Shown here one piece after another: positions 1 through 8,502 of a stretch of 64,000 nt of DNA; the first letter of the stretch is position 1, and each line of letters opens with the position of its first letter. The translations under genes were made by a program, and so were the position numbers. This DNA comes from CAMCXE01 sp036520615. Lineage in GTDB: Bacteria; Pseudomonadota; Gammaproteobacteria; Pseudomonadales; Cellvibrionaceae. The notes under the pieces are model-generated. The model searched no databases, was not told where the DNA came from, and saw only the letters and a program-made list of their open reading frames with translations. The stretch is taken from NCBI GenBank assembly GCA_036520615.1, contig DATDJI010000033.1:4484-68483 (forward strand), written 5' to 3'.

Positions 1-546
1 ACTTTGTTCCGGCTGCTCGCCCCAAATTAATTTTACCTGCACTTTTACACCAGAATCCGCCCAGATAACCACACGGCCGTTGTATGCCACGGAAGATTTC
101 AAGGTGATGCCACCCTGCGCTATGCCGCGCATTTCGGTACCGTCGACACGAATTACTGGGCTGTGCTCGCCGACATACGCGTGCGATTTATCCAACTCGA
201 TGGCGGCCATTGAGCCTACGGCTAACCACTTTCTATTAAAACTCAACGCTGCCAATGGGTGATCGGGTTTTACTTCCGGTTTGTCGATTACGCCGTAATA
301 AAATTTGCGATCATCAAGTAATTCGCTCCACAAGCTGTGATTAATTAAGTTGCCGATGTGCTCAATAAACCCGCCATACAACAGCGGCGATAGCGCAGCC
401 CCTTTCACAGCTGCATTAATAGTTGCATTAATAGTCGCTTGAATACCTGCCGCTGCGGAAAACGCAGGAAGACTCCAGCTGGTGGCCAAGGCCGTTGAGC
501 CCGCCAGTAACGTTCTACGGGATAAACCCAGTTTTGTTTCGATCAT
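1..546 (-). CDS. GH51-like alpha-L-arabinofuranosidase, N-terminal part (runs off window)
   Basis: Only the first 182 codons lie in the window. The ATG at 546 has a strong ribosome binding site (CAGGAGGG, 5 bases upstream). The protein opens with a twin-arginine-like signal (LSRRTLLAGSTALA), so Tat export of a folded enzyme is likely. After the signal comes a segment containing SPLLYGGFIEHIGN, which matches the start of family GH51 arabinofuranosidases (consensus roughly SPxLYGxFxEHxG), followed by SLWSELLDDRKF. GH51 enzymes release arabinose from arabinoxylan or arabinan. The catalytic glutamates would lie beyond the window, so activity cannot be judged. It is transcribed divergently from the malectin-esterase gene at 792, which suggests a shared plant-polysaccharide context. 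Confidence 0.75.
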   Translation of the reverse strand, partial: MIETKLGLSRRTLLAGSTALATSWSLPAFSAAAGIQATINATINAAVKGAALSPLLYGGFIEHIGNLINHSLWSELLDDRKFYYGVIDKPEVKPDHPLAALSFNRKWLAVGSMAAIELDKSHAYVGEHSPVIRVDGTEMRGIAQGGITLKSSVAYNGRVVIWADSGVKVQVKLIWGEQPEQS

Positions 547-791
547 TTCACCCTCCTGTTATTTATTAATTATTTATGTAACAGCAAAAAGCACTGGGCG
601 AATGCATGCCTCCTGCCCGCTTGGCTGATAAGCAGCGCCAGCAAGATCACGCATCCGACGGCAGTTTTGAAACACCGCACAAACGAAAATCTCATTTAGT
701 CATATGATATGTTCTAATGATGCTCCAACTGCTTCGGTGAAGCAAAATAATATTGAGCACACGTTAACACCTCACGATAAAGGCGATACCT
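547..791. other. Divergent intergenic region between arabinofuranosidase and esterase genes
   Basis: This 245-base gap must hold promoters for both divergent genes. The only clear elements are the ribosome binding sites at either end (GGAGG for the minus gene, AAAGG for the plus gene). No convincing operator palindrome was recognised. Confidence 0.5.
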
Positions 792-2348
792 ATGTACTTT
801 TTAGACTTAACACGCGATTCAAAAGGCTGGGGGCGAGCGGCGGTATTCACCTCTTTACTCGTCGCTACTCTTACTGGCTGCGGCGGAACTGGCACTTCTT
901 CTTCCAGCAGTAGCTCATCCAGCTCTAGCAGTAGTTCAAGCTCCAGCAGTTCATCAAGCTCAAGCAACTCGACCAGCTCAAGCTCGTCTTCCAGTTCCTC
1001 AACGTCTAGTTCCAGCAGCTCAAGCTCCAGCGGGATTTCTACTCAAGACGTTTTGGTTTATGCAATTAACGCCGGCAGTACTACACCTGCAACCTTAGAT
1101 GGCGTGCAGTACCGCGCTGATCGCTTCGCCTCCGCTGGTACCACTCAGACGGTCTCCACTGCAATTACCGGCGTCAGCGATGGCACGCTGTACCAGTCAG
1201 AGCGTTACGGTACGTTCCATTACGACGTCCCAGTAACGAACGCTACCTATACAGTAGTTATGCATTTTGCCGAGCTGTACCACACTACCGCCGGCGCCCG
1301 CGCATTTGATGTGGCGGTGGAAGGGCAAAGTAAACTTACCAATGTTGATTTGTTCTCTTTGGCGGGCAGCAATAGCGCTTACAAATACACAGTACCTAAC
1401 GTTGTGGTGACGGATAAAAAACTCACGATCGATCTAACCTCTACGATCGATAACGCCACGATCAGCGGTATTGCCATTTACTCCAGCAACGGCGGCGTTT
1501 TTGAAGAACCGCCAGAACCTGAATGCACGACGGCTGAGCGCCAGACGCCAACCGCGATCGACTACAACCGCGCGGTAACACGCACCGAACAGAAAAATCC
1601 GCCATCCGGTGCCTACGGTTATGCCATTGAACACGCCACACAAACCCTGCCCAACCACACGATTTATCGCCCTGATTTATCCAAAGTAACCAGTATCCCC
1701 ATTGTGGCTTGGGGCAACGGTGCTTGTTCAAACGTGGGTACCGAGCAGGCTGATTTCTTACTGCAAATTGCCTCCAATGGTTATTTAGTTATTGCCAACG
1801 GCGGCCCATTTGGCTCAGGCAGCAATGATCAACACGAAACCGAATTAGTTAAAGCCATTAACTGGGCCGTAGCGGAAAACAGCCGTAAATGCAGCCCTTA
1901 TTACGGCAAAATTAATGTGGAAAAAGTGGCGACTATGGGCTGGTCCTGCGGCGGCGGTATGGCCCACTTTGCAGCGGTTGACCCCCGTGTGGATACCGCC
2001 GTGGCGTTAAATAGCGGCTTGGGAATTTACGGCGACCGCCAAAGTTATTACCCGCGCTTTCATTCGCCTTTGGCAATTTTTAACGGTAATTCCGGCGATG
2101 TAGCCTATAACCCTGGTATGCAAGAATATAGTGAAGTTACTAATGTGCCGGTGTACCACGCCAATTACCCGCAGGGCCACGGAGATGCTTACTTCCAAGA
2201 TAACGGCGGCGAATTTGGTATTGTTGCCGTGGGTTGGTTGAATTTCATGTTGAAAGACGACATGGGCGCGACCGGCAAAGGCATGTTCTTCGGCAATAAC
2301 TGCCGCCTCTGTAAATCACCTTGGACAGCTAAATCTAAAGGGTTTTAA
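792..2348 (+). CDS. Secreted lipoprotein: poly-Ser linker, malectin domain, alpha/beta-hydrolase (esterase-like)
   Basis: 518 residues. The N-terminus carries a lipoprotein signal ending in TLTGC (Cys30). A poly-serine linker covers about residues 36-80. Residues ~87-230 resemble a malectin/CBM57 carbohydrate-binding domain (VLVYAINAG start, FAELYH core). Residues ~245-500 look like an alpha/beta-hydrolase: the nucleophile elbow is GWSCGGG with Ser385, and a late GHGDAYF histidine could complete a triad. The C-terminus (FFGNNCRLC) is typical of secreted esterase-like proteins in fungi and Cellvibrio relatives. The likely role is de-esterification of plant cell-wall polysaccharide at the outer membrane; the exact substrate is not evident. 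A start at 792 with AAAGG upstream fits the signal peptide. A bidirectional terminator follows. Confidence 0.8.
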   Translation: MYFLDLTRDSKGWGRAAVFTSLLVATLTGCGGTGTSSSSSSSSSSSSSSSSSSSSSSSNSTSSSSSSSSSTSSSSSSSSSGISTQDVLVYAINAGSTTPATLDGVQYRADRFASAGTTQTVSTAITGVSDGTLYQSERYGTFHYDVPVTNATYTVVMHFAELYHTTAGARAFDVAVEGQSKLTNVDLFSLAGSNSAYKYTVPNVVVTDKKLTIDLTSTIDNATISGIAIYSSNGGVFEEPPEPECTTAERQTPTAIDYNRAVTRTEQKNPPSGAYGYAIEHATQTLPNHTIYRPDLSKVTSIPIVAWGNGACSNVGTEQADFLLQIASNGYLVIANGGPFGSGSNDQHETELVKAINWAVAENSRKCSPYYGKINVEKVATMGWSCGGGMAHFAAVDPRVDTAVALNSGLGIYGDRQSYYPRFHSPLAIFNGNSGDVAYNPGMQEYSEVTNVPVYHANYPQGHGDAYFQDNGGEFGIVAVGWLNFMLKDDMGATGKGMFFGNNCRLCKSPWTAKSKGF

Positions 2349-2435
2349 TTGCGGCCCAGTTAGGTATTTAGTGTGCGGGTAATCGAGTTTTACCCAAGCC
2401 TAAGTACCGCTGCAGCTAAATAGTTTATATGCAAT

Positions 2436-2468
2436 AAAAAAGGGTAACTCGACGAGTTACCCTTTTTT
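2436..2468. terminator. Bidirectional rho-independent terminator
   Basis: A perfect 10-bp stem (GGGTAACTCG / CGAGTTACCC) is flanked by an A-run on the left and a T-run on the right, so it can end transcription from both sides. It lies between the convergent esterase and TerB-like genes. Confidence 0.9.
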
Positions 2469-2536
2469 TGGTTAACCGATCCGCTCAGTACTTACAAGCG
2501 TAATGGTCGAACCTGTATTTGCACTAGATTACACAC

Positions 2537-2995
2537 TTACTTTAAATCAAACTCTGCTTCGCTAATACCCAATTCACGGCAAATTAACGATACAACGGCT
2601 TTCTCTGCAGCATCAAAATCACCGTCCGACGCGCCGATAATACAGCATACGCGAATCATTAATTTACTGGCAGCCACATCGGATTTAATTTTGGATATTA
2701 CTTTGAGCGCTTCCGCTTTGCCAATTTCAAAATCAAAATCAAATTTACTCGTAATGTTATTAAAAGCCGCTATTACCTCATCGGCGCTAAATACCTTTAA
2801 TTCATCTGAGCTGTTAATAAAACCTAACATTTTTTGCTTTTCAGCGGAAGATATAGAACCATCAGCAGAAGCTACTAACGCACAACCGGCCACTACGGCA
2901 TTTAAGAAATCCTTATTTTTAAATTTGCTCACCTCATTGGAAATTTTTGTGCTGGCATCTTTACTCATTTTTTTAATCGAATCAAAAAAACTCAT
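2537..2995 (-). CDS. TerB-like tellurite-resistance-domain protein
   Basis: 152 residues, soluble, no signal peptide. The family features of TerB are visible as two related helical halves, each with an acidic metal-binding-like loop: ASADGSISSAEK (residues ~43-54) and GASDGDFDAAEK (~122-133). TerB proteins occur in tellurite-resistance and stress or phage-related ter clusters, but no other ter gene is adjacent, so this is a stand-alone member and its role is unknown. The start at 2995 is preceded by CCGGAG; an overlapping upstream ATG is closed by a stop after three codons. Confidence 0.75.
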   Translation of the reverse strand: MSFFDSIKKMSKDASTKISNEVSKFKNKDFLNAVVAGCALVASADGSISSAEKQKMLGFINSSDELKVFSADEVIAAFNNITSKFDFDFEIGKAEALKVISKIKSDVAASKLMIRVCCIIGASDGDFDAAEKAVVSLICRELGISEAEFDLK

Positions 2996-4046
2996 AGGGT
3001 CATACTCCGGTTAGTTAAAAAATAAGTGCGCTCGACGAGTTGCAGTACTCTCGGGCCGCAGGGTTAATTGAGCATTTATAACGCGCGCCCGGCAGGCAAA
3101 GCCTTAAGTTAGCGGCAGACTTGATAACAGATGTGCTAGTTGATAGCAACCAAAGCGCTGCTGTACGGCATCGATAACCAATTACCGCCAATCATCAGGA
3201 AGGTCCGACTCGCTCTGTTACGGGCGGTTCCGCAGTATGTTAAGGCGAAACTCCACGTTCATTAGCATGCCGCTTATTTAGCCCATAGTGAGTTGTGAAC
3301 AACCCATAAGCGCGCCCTGGTTGTTTAATTTTTACTGTACGCTGCAACGACTTCAAACGTTTTGTACCTGCCTGTGCTTTTCAACTTCTGGTAAAAATTC
3401 AACAAATTTAAATCGTGCTGTGAAGAAAAACGACTTAATGAACGCCTCTCGGTTAGTGGAGGTTTGGCCTGCTAGCGCTGTGTAAAGTTAGTCGTCAGTG
3501 AGCGGTTGCTATTGCGAAGCATCCTCAGCCTATGAGTAGAGCACAGCTTTCCCTAATGAAGCCGCGCAGCGCGTGGATTGCGCTAGCGGCATCCGGTTTT
3601 CACAGGCTCCAGACACTATTTAAACGCTAGAAAAATGGAAATATTCGAACGTTTTGCTGCGGATTTAGCAATACATCGAGGGTTACTGGTGGCGCTCCCT
3701 TCAGAATATAGAAGAAATACACTATAAAAATAGGGTATAAATTCATTTCCATGCTCGAATTAAGCAATGCAGAGCAGTTGCGTACATTTCTCGAATGGGC
3801 CCCAAAAATGGTGATTATCATCACAAAATATCTAATTGCTTCGGGAAATATGCACTACCATTTCATCTATAACTAATAGTGTTATCGTGGTGAACACGTT
3901 CTATTCTGTATTAATCAAGGGCTTAGCCTCAGATCTGTGAACATAAGCTCCGGGTCGAAAAAACTTACACAGAATATGTGATTTGACTCCGAGCAAGTTA
4001 GCTACCACTATTAGCTCTCCCCCGACCCTAACCCAAAGGAAGAGCG
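2996..4046. other. Long gene-poor region
   Basis: About 1 kb without a convincing gene. An open frame at 3288-3485 ends in a tail (NASRLVEVWPASAV) of a kind I associate with small repetitive ORFs in intergenic or integron-like repeats, but no attC-type site could be made out. Two short plus-strand frames at 3635-3724 and 3751-3876 read like pieces of a decayed gene (30 and 41 codons, different frames). The last 100 bases must contain the promoter of the PEP-CTERM gene. Confidence 0.4.
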
Positions 4047-4682
4047 ATGAAAACTTTTTTCTACGCCGCCGTATTATTCGTTACCAGTTCGATATCCGCT
4101 CACGCCGGTTTAATCAATGCCAATAGTTTTACTTCTGGGCAAGATGTGAGCCATCTCATCGATAACGTAACCTTAAGTTGTTTGAATTCCACAGGAAGTC
4201 ACGCAGCAGTCGTAAGCACACAGAATAATAATTTTGTATTTGCCTCTACGCGCAATGCAGGTTTTTATCAGGGAGAAGATCAAATAACAGATCCCTTTCC
4301 GTCCGCTTCTATTCAACTGCTAGAGCTTGACTTCGCAAACCCCATTCGTAGTTTTGGCGTGCAGAGCACGTCGGCGACTGATGTGGGCCTGTTGATGTTT
4401 TATTACGATGCATTTGATAATTACTTGGGGGAATCATACCTTTCAAGCACGTACAGATCCCCAGGGCCCAGCGTGTCTGAATTAAGAGAGGGATATATGA
4501 GCTTTAATTTTGACGTGGGCAAGATTCGTATCGGAGCCGGTACGGATGCTCACCAAATCCTAGCGTTTGATATAGCCGTCGCCAGCGTGCCAGAGCCGAG
4601 CACTTTTATAATGTTCGCAATCGGGTTGTTAGCATTTGCATTCAGGCATATGAGCGCAAAAAGAAAAGCTCTTCGCAGCTAG
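4047..4682 (+). CDS. PEP-CTERM sorting-signal protein
   Basis: 211 residues. A cleavable signal peptide (MKTFFYAAVLFVTSSISAHA) is followed by a beta-rich body, and the C-terminus has the full PEP-CTERM tripartite signal: VPEPST, a hydrophobic helix (FIMFAIGLLAFAF) and a basic tail ending KRKALRS. Such proteins are processed by the exosortase/EpsH system and attached or released at the surface, usually in biofilm-forming, exopolysaccharide-producing bacteria. Exosortase itself is not in this window. The start is supported by AAAGGAAG nine bases or so upstream. Function of the body is unknown. Confidence 0.85.
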   Translation: MKTFFYAAVLFVTSSISAHAGLINANSFTSGQDVSHLIDNVTLSCLNSTGSHAAVVSTQNNNFVFASTRNAGFYQGEDQITDPFPSASIQLLELDFANPIRSFGVQSTSATDVGLLMFYYDAFDNYLGESYLSSTYRSPGPSVSELREGYMSFNFDVGKIRIGAGTDAHQILAFDIAVASVPEPSTFIMFAIGLLAFAFRHMSAKRKALRS

Positions 4683-4702
4683 CCCCTACTTTCTGACGAA
4701 CT

Positions 4703-4737
4703 AAAAGCCATACCGATATATCTTCGGTATGGCTTTT
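4703..4737. terminator. Rho-independent terminator between convergent genes
   Basis: A 14-bp perfect stem (AAAAGCCATACCGA with its complement) and a 7-base loop, with A-rich left and T-rich right arms, sits 20 bases after the PEP-CTERM stop codon and before the convergent minus-strand gene. Confidence 0.85.
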
Positions 4738-4836
4738 AACTCTAGCCTAGATCCATATCCACTGGCGGTAGCTGTCACTGGTATAACGAAGGTAAGCTTG
4801 GCTTTCGGGTATTTAGGTATTAGAACCTCATATTTT

Positions 4837-5259
4837 TCATCCAAATATTTTTTTAAAAAACCGGCTCCTCCGTTCTTCCTCATGGACATATTCCACGTAA
4901 ATCTGAATAGCCTCCTCCTTTTCCCACTCGTCTAATTGATGAAAATCGTCCTCAAAATCGTTCAGATAGCGCTCGTTTTGAGTATAGTGATATAGCGCGA
5001 TTAAAATTCTATGCGATCCCGCCGCTGGTTTCTTGCTTGAAACTAAATAATTTAACAAAGCAGCCTCTGTTTTATTCGTGTCAAGAAAAAATAACCACCC
5101 TATCACACCCGGCGCAATTAGCTCCTCTTCAAGAAGTCCAAATACTTTTATTTTCTCGTCGTCGCTGAGGCCTACAAAATGGGATTTATCATAACCCTGG
5201 GCTTTGTCATTGCCTGTTGAATTGAATTGCGCTAAAAACCTGGTAAAAGTAAGTGTCAT
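4837..5259 (-). CDS. Small acidic immunity-like protein, possibly 3'-truncated by a frameshift
   Basis: 140 residues from the ATG at 5259 (an in-frame start 23 codons earlier lacks a better ribosome binding site). The sequence is soluble and acidic, with HRILIALYHYTQNERYLND and DEWEKEEAIQIYVEYVH as its most gene-like stretches. The size and setting match immunity proteins of polymorphic toxin islands, but I cannot assign a family. The last codons run through a T6-A7 homopolymer (about 4851-4863), and the next frame stays open to 4701, continuing FLKKYLDEKYEVLIPKYP. That suggests a single-base indel in the homopolymer may have cut off the original C-terminus, although the continuing frame ends inside the terminator hairpin. 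Confidence 0.55.
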   Translation of the reverse strand: MTLTFTRFLAQFNSTGNDKAQGYDKSHFVGLSDDEKIKVFGLLEEELIAPGVIGWLFFLDTNKTEAALLNYLVSSKKPAAGSHRILIALYHYTQNERYLNDFEDDFHQLDEWEKEEAIQIYVEYVHEEERRSRFFKKIFG

Positions 5260-5366
5260 AAAAACCTGATAATACTTTAATTGGCAGACGTATCGCTGCC
5301 AAACGAAAAAATTTACATTTGATGACACTTATAAATGTCTGACCGCTTTTCATTTGAAATAGGACG

Positions 5367-5585
5367 TTACTTCCCAAATAAATCCTTGCTTGCCGGGGAA
5401 TCCTCCAGCCTAGATAATTCATCAATCATACTATTGCCGTGTTCGATATAATGTTCTATTTCAGATAAAAGTAATTTGAATTTTGCTGTGGGCTCCACCG
5501 CTCCCCAGCTACATCAAGAATTTAAATAGTAGCCATCTGCATCTGCGTATAAAGTCCCGCTATCATTTTGCTCTATTATTTTCAT
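5367..5585 (-). pseudogene. Nonsense-mutated paralogue of the 72-residue gene at 8045-8263
   Basis: Reading from ATG at 5585 to TAA at 5367 gives a 72-codon frame that aligns end to end with the intact gene at 8045-8263: MKIIEQN, GYYLNS-CSWGAVEPTA, FKLL, IDELSRLEDSP. One in-frame TGA interrupts it where the intact copy has an arginine codon (NSRCSWG), consistent with a CGA to TGA change. The similarity continues into the downstream flank (5335-5366 versus 8010-8044), so a segment larger than the gene was duplicated. It lies among toxin/immunity remnants. Confidence 0.8.
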
Positions 5586-5717
5586 ATTTGATGTTCAATT
5601 AAATAATTTTAACTAAGCTGTAATCGGAAAAAATCAGTTGGCCTTAGCCACGTAAATATTATCGCTACCGAACAGTAAAGAAATCGACAGGTATAGCACT
5701 ATCGGCAAAAACTCAAC

Positions 5718-5834
5718 TCAGGTATTCATAATTCTATCTAGCTCTCCGAGGATTTGCTGGCGATCCGCATTGTTAATGGATTGCAATGCCTCAGCAAATA
5801 CTGGTGCTCGGGGCGTAAGCGATAAACTAATCAT
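5718..5834 (-). CDS. Short open frame overlapping the end of a decayed gene
   Basis: 38 codons from ATG at 5834 to TGA at 5718, overlapping the stop codon of the upstream remnant by 8 bases. The peptide (MISLSLTPRAPVFAEALQ, then ADRQQILGELDRIMNT) has an amphipathic, protein-like composition. It may be a translationally coupled small gene or the C-terminal end of the upstream gene shifted out of frame. No family recognised. Confidence 0.25.
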   Translation of the reverse strand: MISLSLTPRAPVFAEALQSINNADRQQILGELDRIMNT

Positions 5835-6136
5835 TCAGCCGAAGAAGGCTTTCAACCTCGCTGACTGCACCAGCCCTATCTTCCTCTCGACCCTGAGTAA
5901 TTTTTTTTTAAAATATTCGACTCACGATCACTAAAACCATCTGCAAGCGGGTTCCTATTTTTATATTCCAAAATACATATAAATGCAATTTTTTCAGTTA
6001 TTTGGGTCGTAATCCAGGACCAGTTTTTCAGAAATAATTCCAGGGTCGGCATCCGCATCTTCAATGTGATCATTAGCCCTACAAGCTCAGCGCCATTCGT
6101 ACGACTTCGAATCACAAATATCTGTTGCCGAGCCAC
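5827..6136 (-). pseudogene. Multiply frameshifted immunity-like gene remnant
   Basis: Protein-like segments occur in successive order but in different frames: ANDHIEDADADPGIISEKL then VLDYDPNN (about 6000-6085), EKIAFICILEYKNRNPLADGF and SDRESNILKK (about 5905-5995), and REEDRAGAVSEVESLLRLND ending at TAG 5827. The last frame change falls in an A-run near 5896-5904. Together they suggest a single ancestral gene of about 100 codons with at least two frameshifts. The segments have the acidic character of immunity proteins, but no family is assigned. Confidence 0.45.
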
Positions 6137-6187
6137 TTGAAAAACAAGTTATATAATCTGAATAGATCTCGCCCACATTCACAATGA

Positions 6188-6430
6188 TCATTCAATCTCC
6201 AAAGAATTTCCGCCCGCATCAAATTCTTTTTTGACAGCAGCCACTACTTCATCTATCTCAAAGCTAGTCAACAGAATTGCATCATTAGGTGCACACCAAT
6301 TTTTTATTTCGCCCTTAAATACAGCAAAACCCATCTTATTTCCCGGAGGAAAAAACATCTCTCCAGGAATACTCACGATGTTATTTTTATGTTTAAACAA
6401 AATATGTCCGCGAGTTACTTCTAAAATCAT
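6188..6430 (-). CDS. Imm74-like immunity protein
   Basis: 80 residues. The pattern MILEVTRG, a VSIPGEMF segment, GFAVFKGEIKNWCAPND and a C-terminal helix closely follows the small Imm74 immunity family as I remember it (a GFxVYxxSIxxWxPP core). Imm74 proteins neutralise the nuclease-like C-terminal domains of contact-dependent or Rhs-type toxins. Its ATG overlaps the stop codon of the toxin C-terminal fragment upstream (6427) by 4 bases, the arrangement expected for a toxin-immunity pair. The toxin is now cut off from its N-terminal part by the insertion sequence, so this is an orphan immunity gene that may still protect against kin. Confidence 0.7.
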   Translation of the reverse strand: MILEVTRGHILFKHKNNIVSIPGEMFFPPGNKMGFAVFKGEIKNWCAPNDAILLTSFEIDEVVAAVKKEFDAGGNSLEIE

Positions 6431-6645
6431 TTGGGCGCCCTTTCAAAAATTTGAGTTTCTATTTGAGTTTTTGGATCTATCACGATTATTTTTGTTACGT
6501 TTGGATTGTTTTTGAGAGCTGGCAGTTCCGCTGTCTCCCAGACGTTACCTGGCCTTAAATTTTTCCCGATTACGGCCCTTACCGTACCTGAGCAACCCTT
6601 AGCATATTCCGCCGAAATGTCTTTCCATGCTTGAACCACGCTGGG
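6427..6645 (-). pseudogene. Polymorphic toxin C-terminal domain, severed by an insertion sequence
   Basis: About 72 codons remain between the IS end (6646) and the stop at 6427. The sequence contains AWKDISAEYAKGCSGTVRAV, IGKNLRPGNVWETAELPAL and NPNVTKIIVID. This is a recurrent C-terminal toxin module of filamentous-haemagglutinin and Rhs-type proteins that I associate with Imm74-type partners. A GTG at 6639 could act as a start, but no ribosome binding site precedes it, and the frame is open up to the IS junction. Expression is therefore doubtful. The N-terminal side of the same gene may be the open frame at 7847-7936 on the other side of the IS. Confidence 0.65.
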
Positions 6646-7845
6646 TGTACTAGCTCAGACTTAATCTGACAGTTACCGGTTTTTTTTAAGGTATCTGTCA
6701 GTTTATATTTGAGCTAAATTTTTCTCAGCCCAAATTCGTTTTCCATCAAGCAAAGTAGCTAAGGGCGTTCGGCCACAACACATTTTACCTTGATGGGTTC
6801 GCTCATTGTTGTAGTAGTTTATCCAATCATCTAAATCCTTCTGCAGATCATCCATTCCTGTGTATAATTTTTTGCGGAACATGATCTGGTAAAACTCCTG
6901 CAAAATTGTTTTATAGAACCGCTAACAGATCCCATTGGTTTGCGGTGACTGCGCTTTGGTTTTAGTGTGCTCTATATTGTTAATTGCTAAATACAGCTAA
7001 TAATCATGCTGATCCATTCGCCCACAATATTCAGTGCCCCGATCCGTTAATATGCGCAACATGGGCAATTCATACTGCTCAAAATAGGGTAAAACCCGGC
7101 CATTTAATAAATCAGCGGAGGTGATGGGGGTCTTGCTGGTATAGAGTTTAGCAAACGCTACCTTGCTGTACGTATCGACAAATGTTTGTTGATAAATACG
7201 TCCAACACCTTTCATATTGCCCACATAAAAAGTGTCTTGAAAACCTAAATAACCCGGATGATGAGTTTCAATTTCACCACAGGCTTCATCGTCCATTTTT
7301 TTCCGCTCAAGCGCTGCAACCTGGCTTTCACTCAGTACAATACCGTCTCTCGCAACCTTGCCTTCCAAGGCTTTTAAGCGCTTTTTAAAGCTTTCAAGGC
7401 CTTGCCTTAACCAGATGGAACGCACTCTACTGACCGAGACAAACACGACTTGTTTACGCAGTTCATTACTGGTGCGATGTTGTCCATGGGCTGGCTGTGC
7501 AATGGCATAATCCAACACCGCTTTTTCTATCGCATCGTCGACGCGATTTTTATGATTGGGTGCTCGTCGGCTTTTATTAATCAAGACGTCAACGCCACCC
7601 TCCGAAGCCAGCTCTTGATAACGATAAAATGTATCCCGCGAAAAGCCCATTATCTTGCAGGCTTTCGATACATTGCCTAATTCTTCCGCCAAATTTAACA
7701 ACCCGGCTTTATGCTTAATGATGGGATTGGTAGTCTGTAGCATGAGAGTTACCTTTGGGTTTTGTTTAGGATTCGACACCCATATTCAAAACCGGTAACT
7801 CTCTTCTTTCAAGTAGAAGTGTCAGATTAGGTCGCGACTAGTACA
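6646..7845 (-). mobile_element. IS481-family insertion sequence, copy 1 (decayed, 1200 bp)
   Basis: The ends are imperfect inverted repeats that start TGTACTAG and continue to a shared TAATCTGACA block. The left end is at 6646 and the right end at 7845. The element carries one IS481-type transposase reading on the minus strand. A second copy begins at 62953 in the same orientation. No target duplication is evident in the bases outside the ends (GCTGGG versus GTTAGA). However, both termini contain CTAG just inside TGTA/TACA; IS481 of Bordetella is known to duplicate CTAG-type targets, so the exact boundary could be four bases further in. Confidence 0.85.
6703..7779 (-). pseudogene. IS481-family transposase with two in-frame stop codons
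   Basis: The 359-codon frame is intact in length but broken by two stops: TAG at 6997-6999 (after QHDY, where copy 2 reads QHDYQLYL as a CAG codon) and TAG near 6922 (after GIC, where copy 2 has GAG for the catalytic-region glutamate in ICERFHK). The N-terminal helix-turn-helix (NVSKACKIMGFSRDTFYRYQ), the DTFYVGNMKG first Asp region and the LTDRGTEYCG second Asp region are recognisable. Loss of the glutamate and the C-terminus means this copy cannot make an active DDE transposase. Confidence 0.9.
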
Positions 7846-7846
7846 G

Positions 7847-7936
7847 TTAGAAATTAAATTTCCCCGCTGTTGTTATGCCACTGATAATATTCATCATCGT
7901 CTCAGCTTTCCTACTCCGGAACTGCTTTAACTGTTC
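7847..7936 (-). pseudogene. Probable upstream fragment of the IS-interrupted toxin gene
   Basis: A short open frame on the minus strand runs into the right end of the IS: EQLKQFRSRKAETMMNIISG then ITTAGKFNF, with a stop two bases outside the element. The GKFNF motif resembles the linker that precedes C-terminal toxin domains in Rhs/FHA-type polymorphic toxins. If so, this and the fragment at 6427-6645 are two sides of one gene. Upstream the frame is closed by TAA, so the rest of the toxin has been lost or scrambled. Confidence 0.35.
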
Positions 7937-8044
7937 TTAAAGCTACCGATTTTTACCTCGACAATACACATACTGTGAAATCGTTACACCTTATGACATC
8001 CATTCATTTCTAATCGCTTTTCACTTGAAACAGGCCGTTGCTGC

Positions 8045-8263
8045 TCAAAAAAACTCTCTGCCCGATGGAGAATCTGCTCGCTTAGATAATTCATTGATAA
8101 TGCCATTGCCATTGCCATTTTTCATATATTGTTCAATATCGGATGGCAATAATTTGAATTCCGCCGTTGGCTCTACTGCGCCCCAGCTACATCGAGAGTT
8201 TAAGTAATAGCCATTGGCATCCTTATACAAAATCCAATTGTTATTTTGCTCTATTATCTCCAC
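8045..8263 (-). CDS. 72-residue protein, duplicated family in toxin/immunity island
   Basis: The intact member of a two-copy family; the other copy (5367-5585) has a premature stop. The sequence begins MEIIEQNNNWILYKDANGYY, continues NSRCSWGAVEPTAEFKLLP, and ends ELSKRADSPSGREFF. No signal peptide or membrane segment. The small size, clean start and location between toxin remnants suggest an immunity or orphan-immunity protein, but no family is recognised. The conserved pattern between copies (IIEQN, GYYLNS, CSWGAVEPTA, FKLL, EL-R-DSP) and intact length support a real gene. Confidence 0.6.
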   Translation of the reverse strand: MEIIEQNNNWILYKDANGYYLNSRCSWGAVEPTAEFKLLPSDIEQYMKNGNGNGIINELSKRADSPSGREFF

Positions 8264-8502
8264 ATACCGCCCTTTGTTAAGCTTAGATCTTAAAAATCAC
8301 TACCTGTCATATGGCATCAGAAAAGTCTGGGAATGCAAGAATATATATCGACTTCCATGACTGATCCTAACTCAAGACCGCCAGATATTATAAAACTGAC
8401 GGAATCTAACTCTTTACCAGCAGACAATAGCTAACCACATTACATAGCTCTCCGTACGCCACCCAGGCGTGCATTTAATCTGAGTTACGCGTTATACATC
8501 AG

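Noticed and set aside
764..967. Minus-strand Leu/Glu-rich frame opposite the first poly-serine linker
   Set aside because: Same antisense artefact as at 29 kb.
3288..3485. 65-codon plus-strand frame with an NASRLVEVWPASAV tail, considered as an integron cassette
   Set aside because: No attC-type site or integrase could be identified, and the frame has no ribosome binding site.
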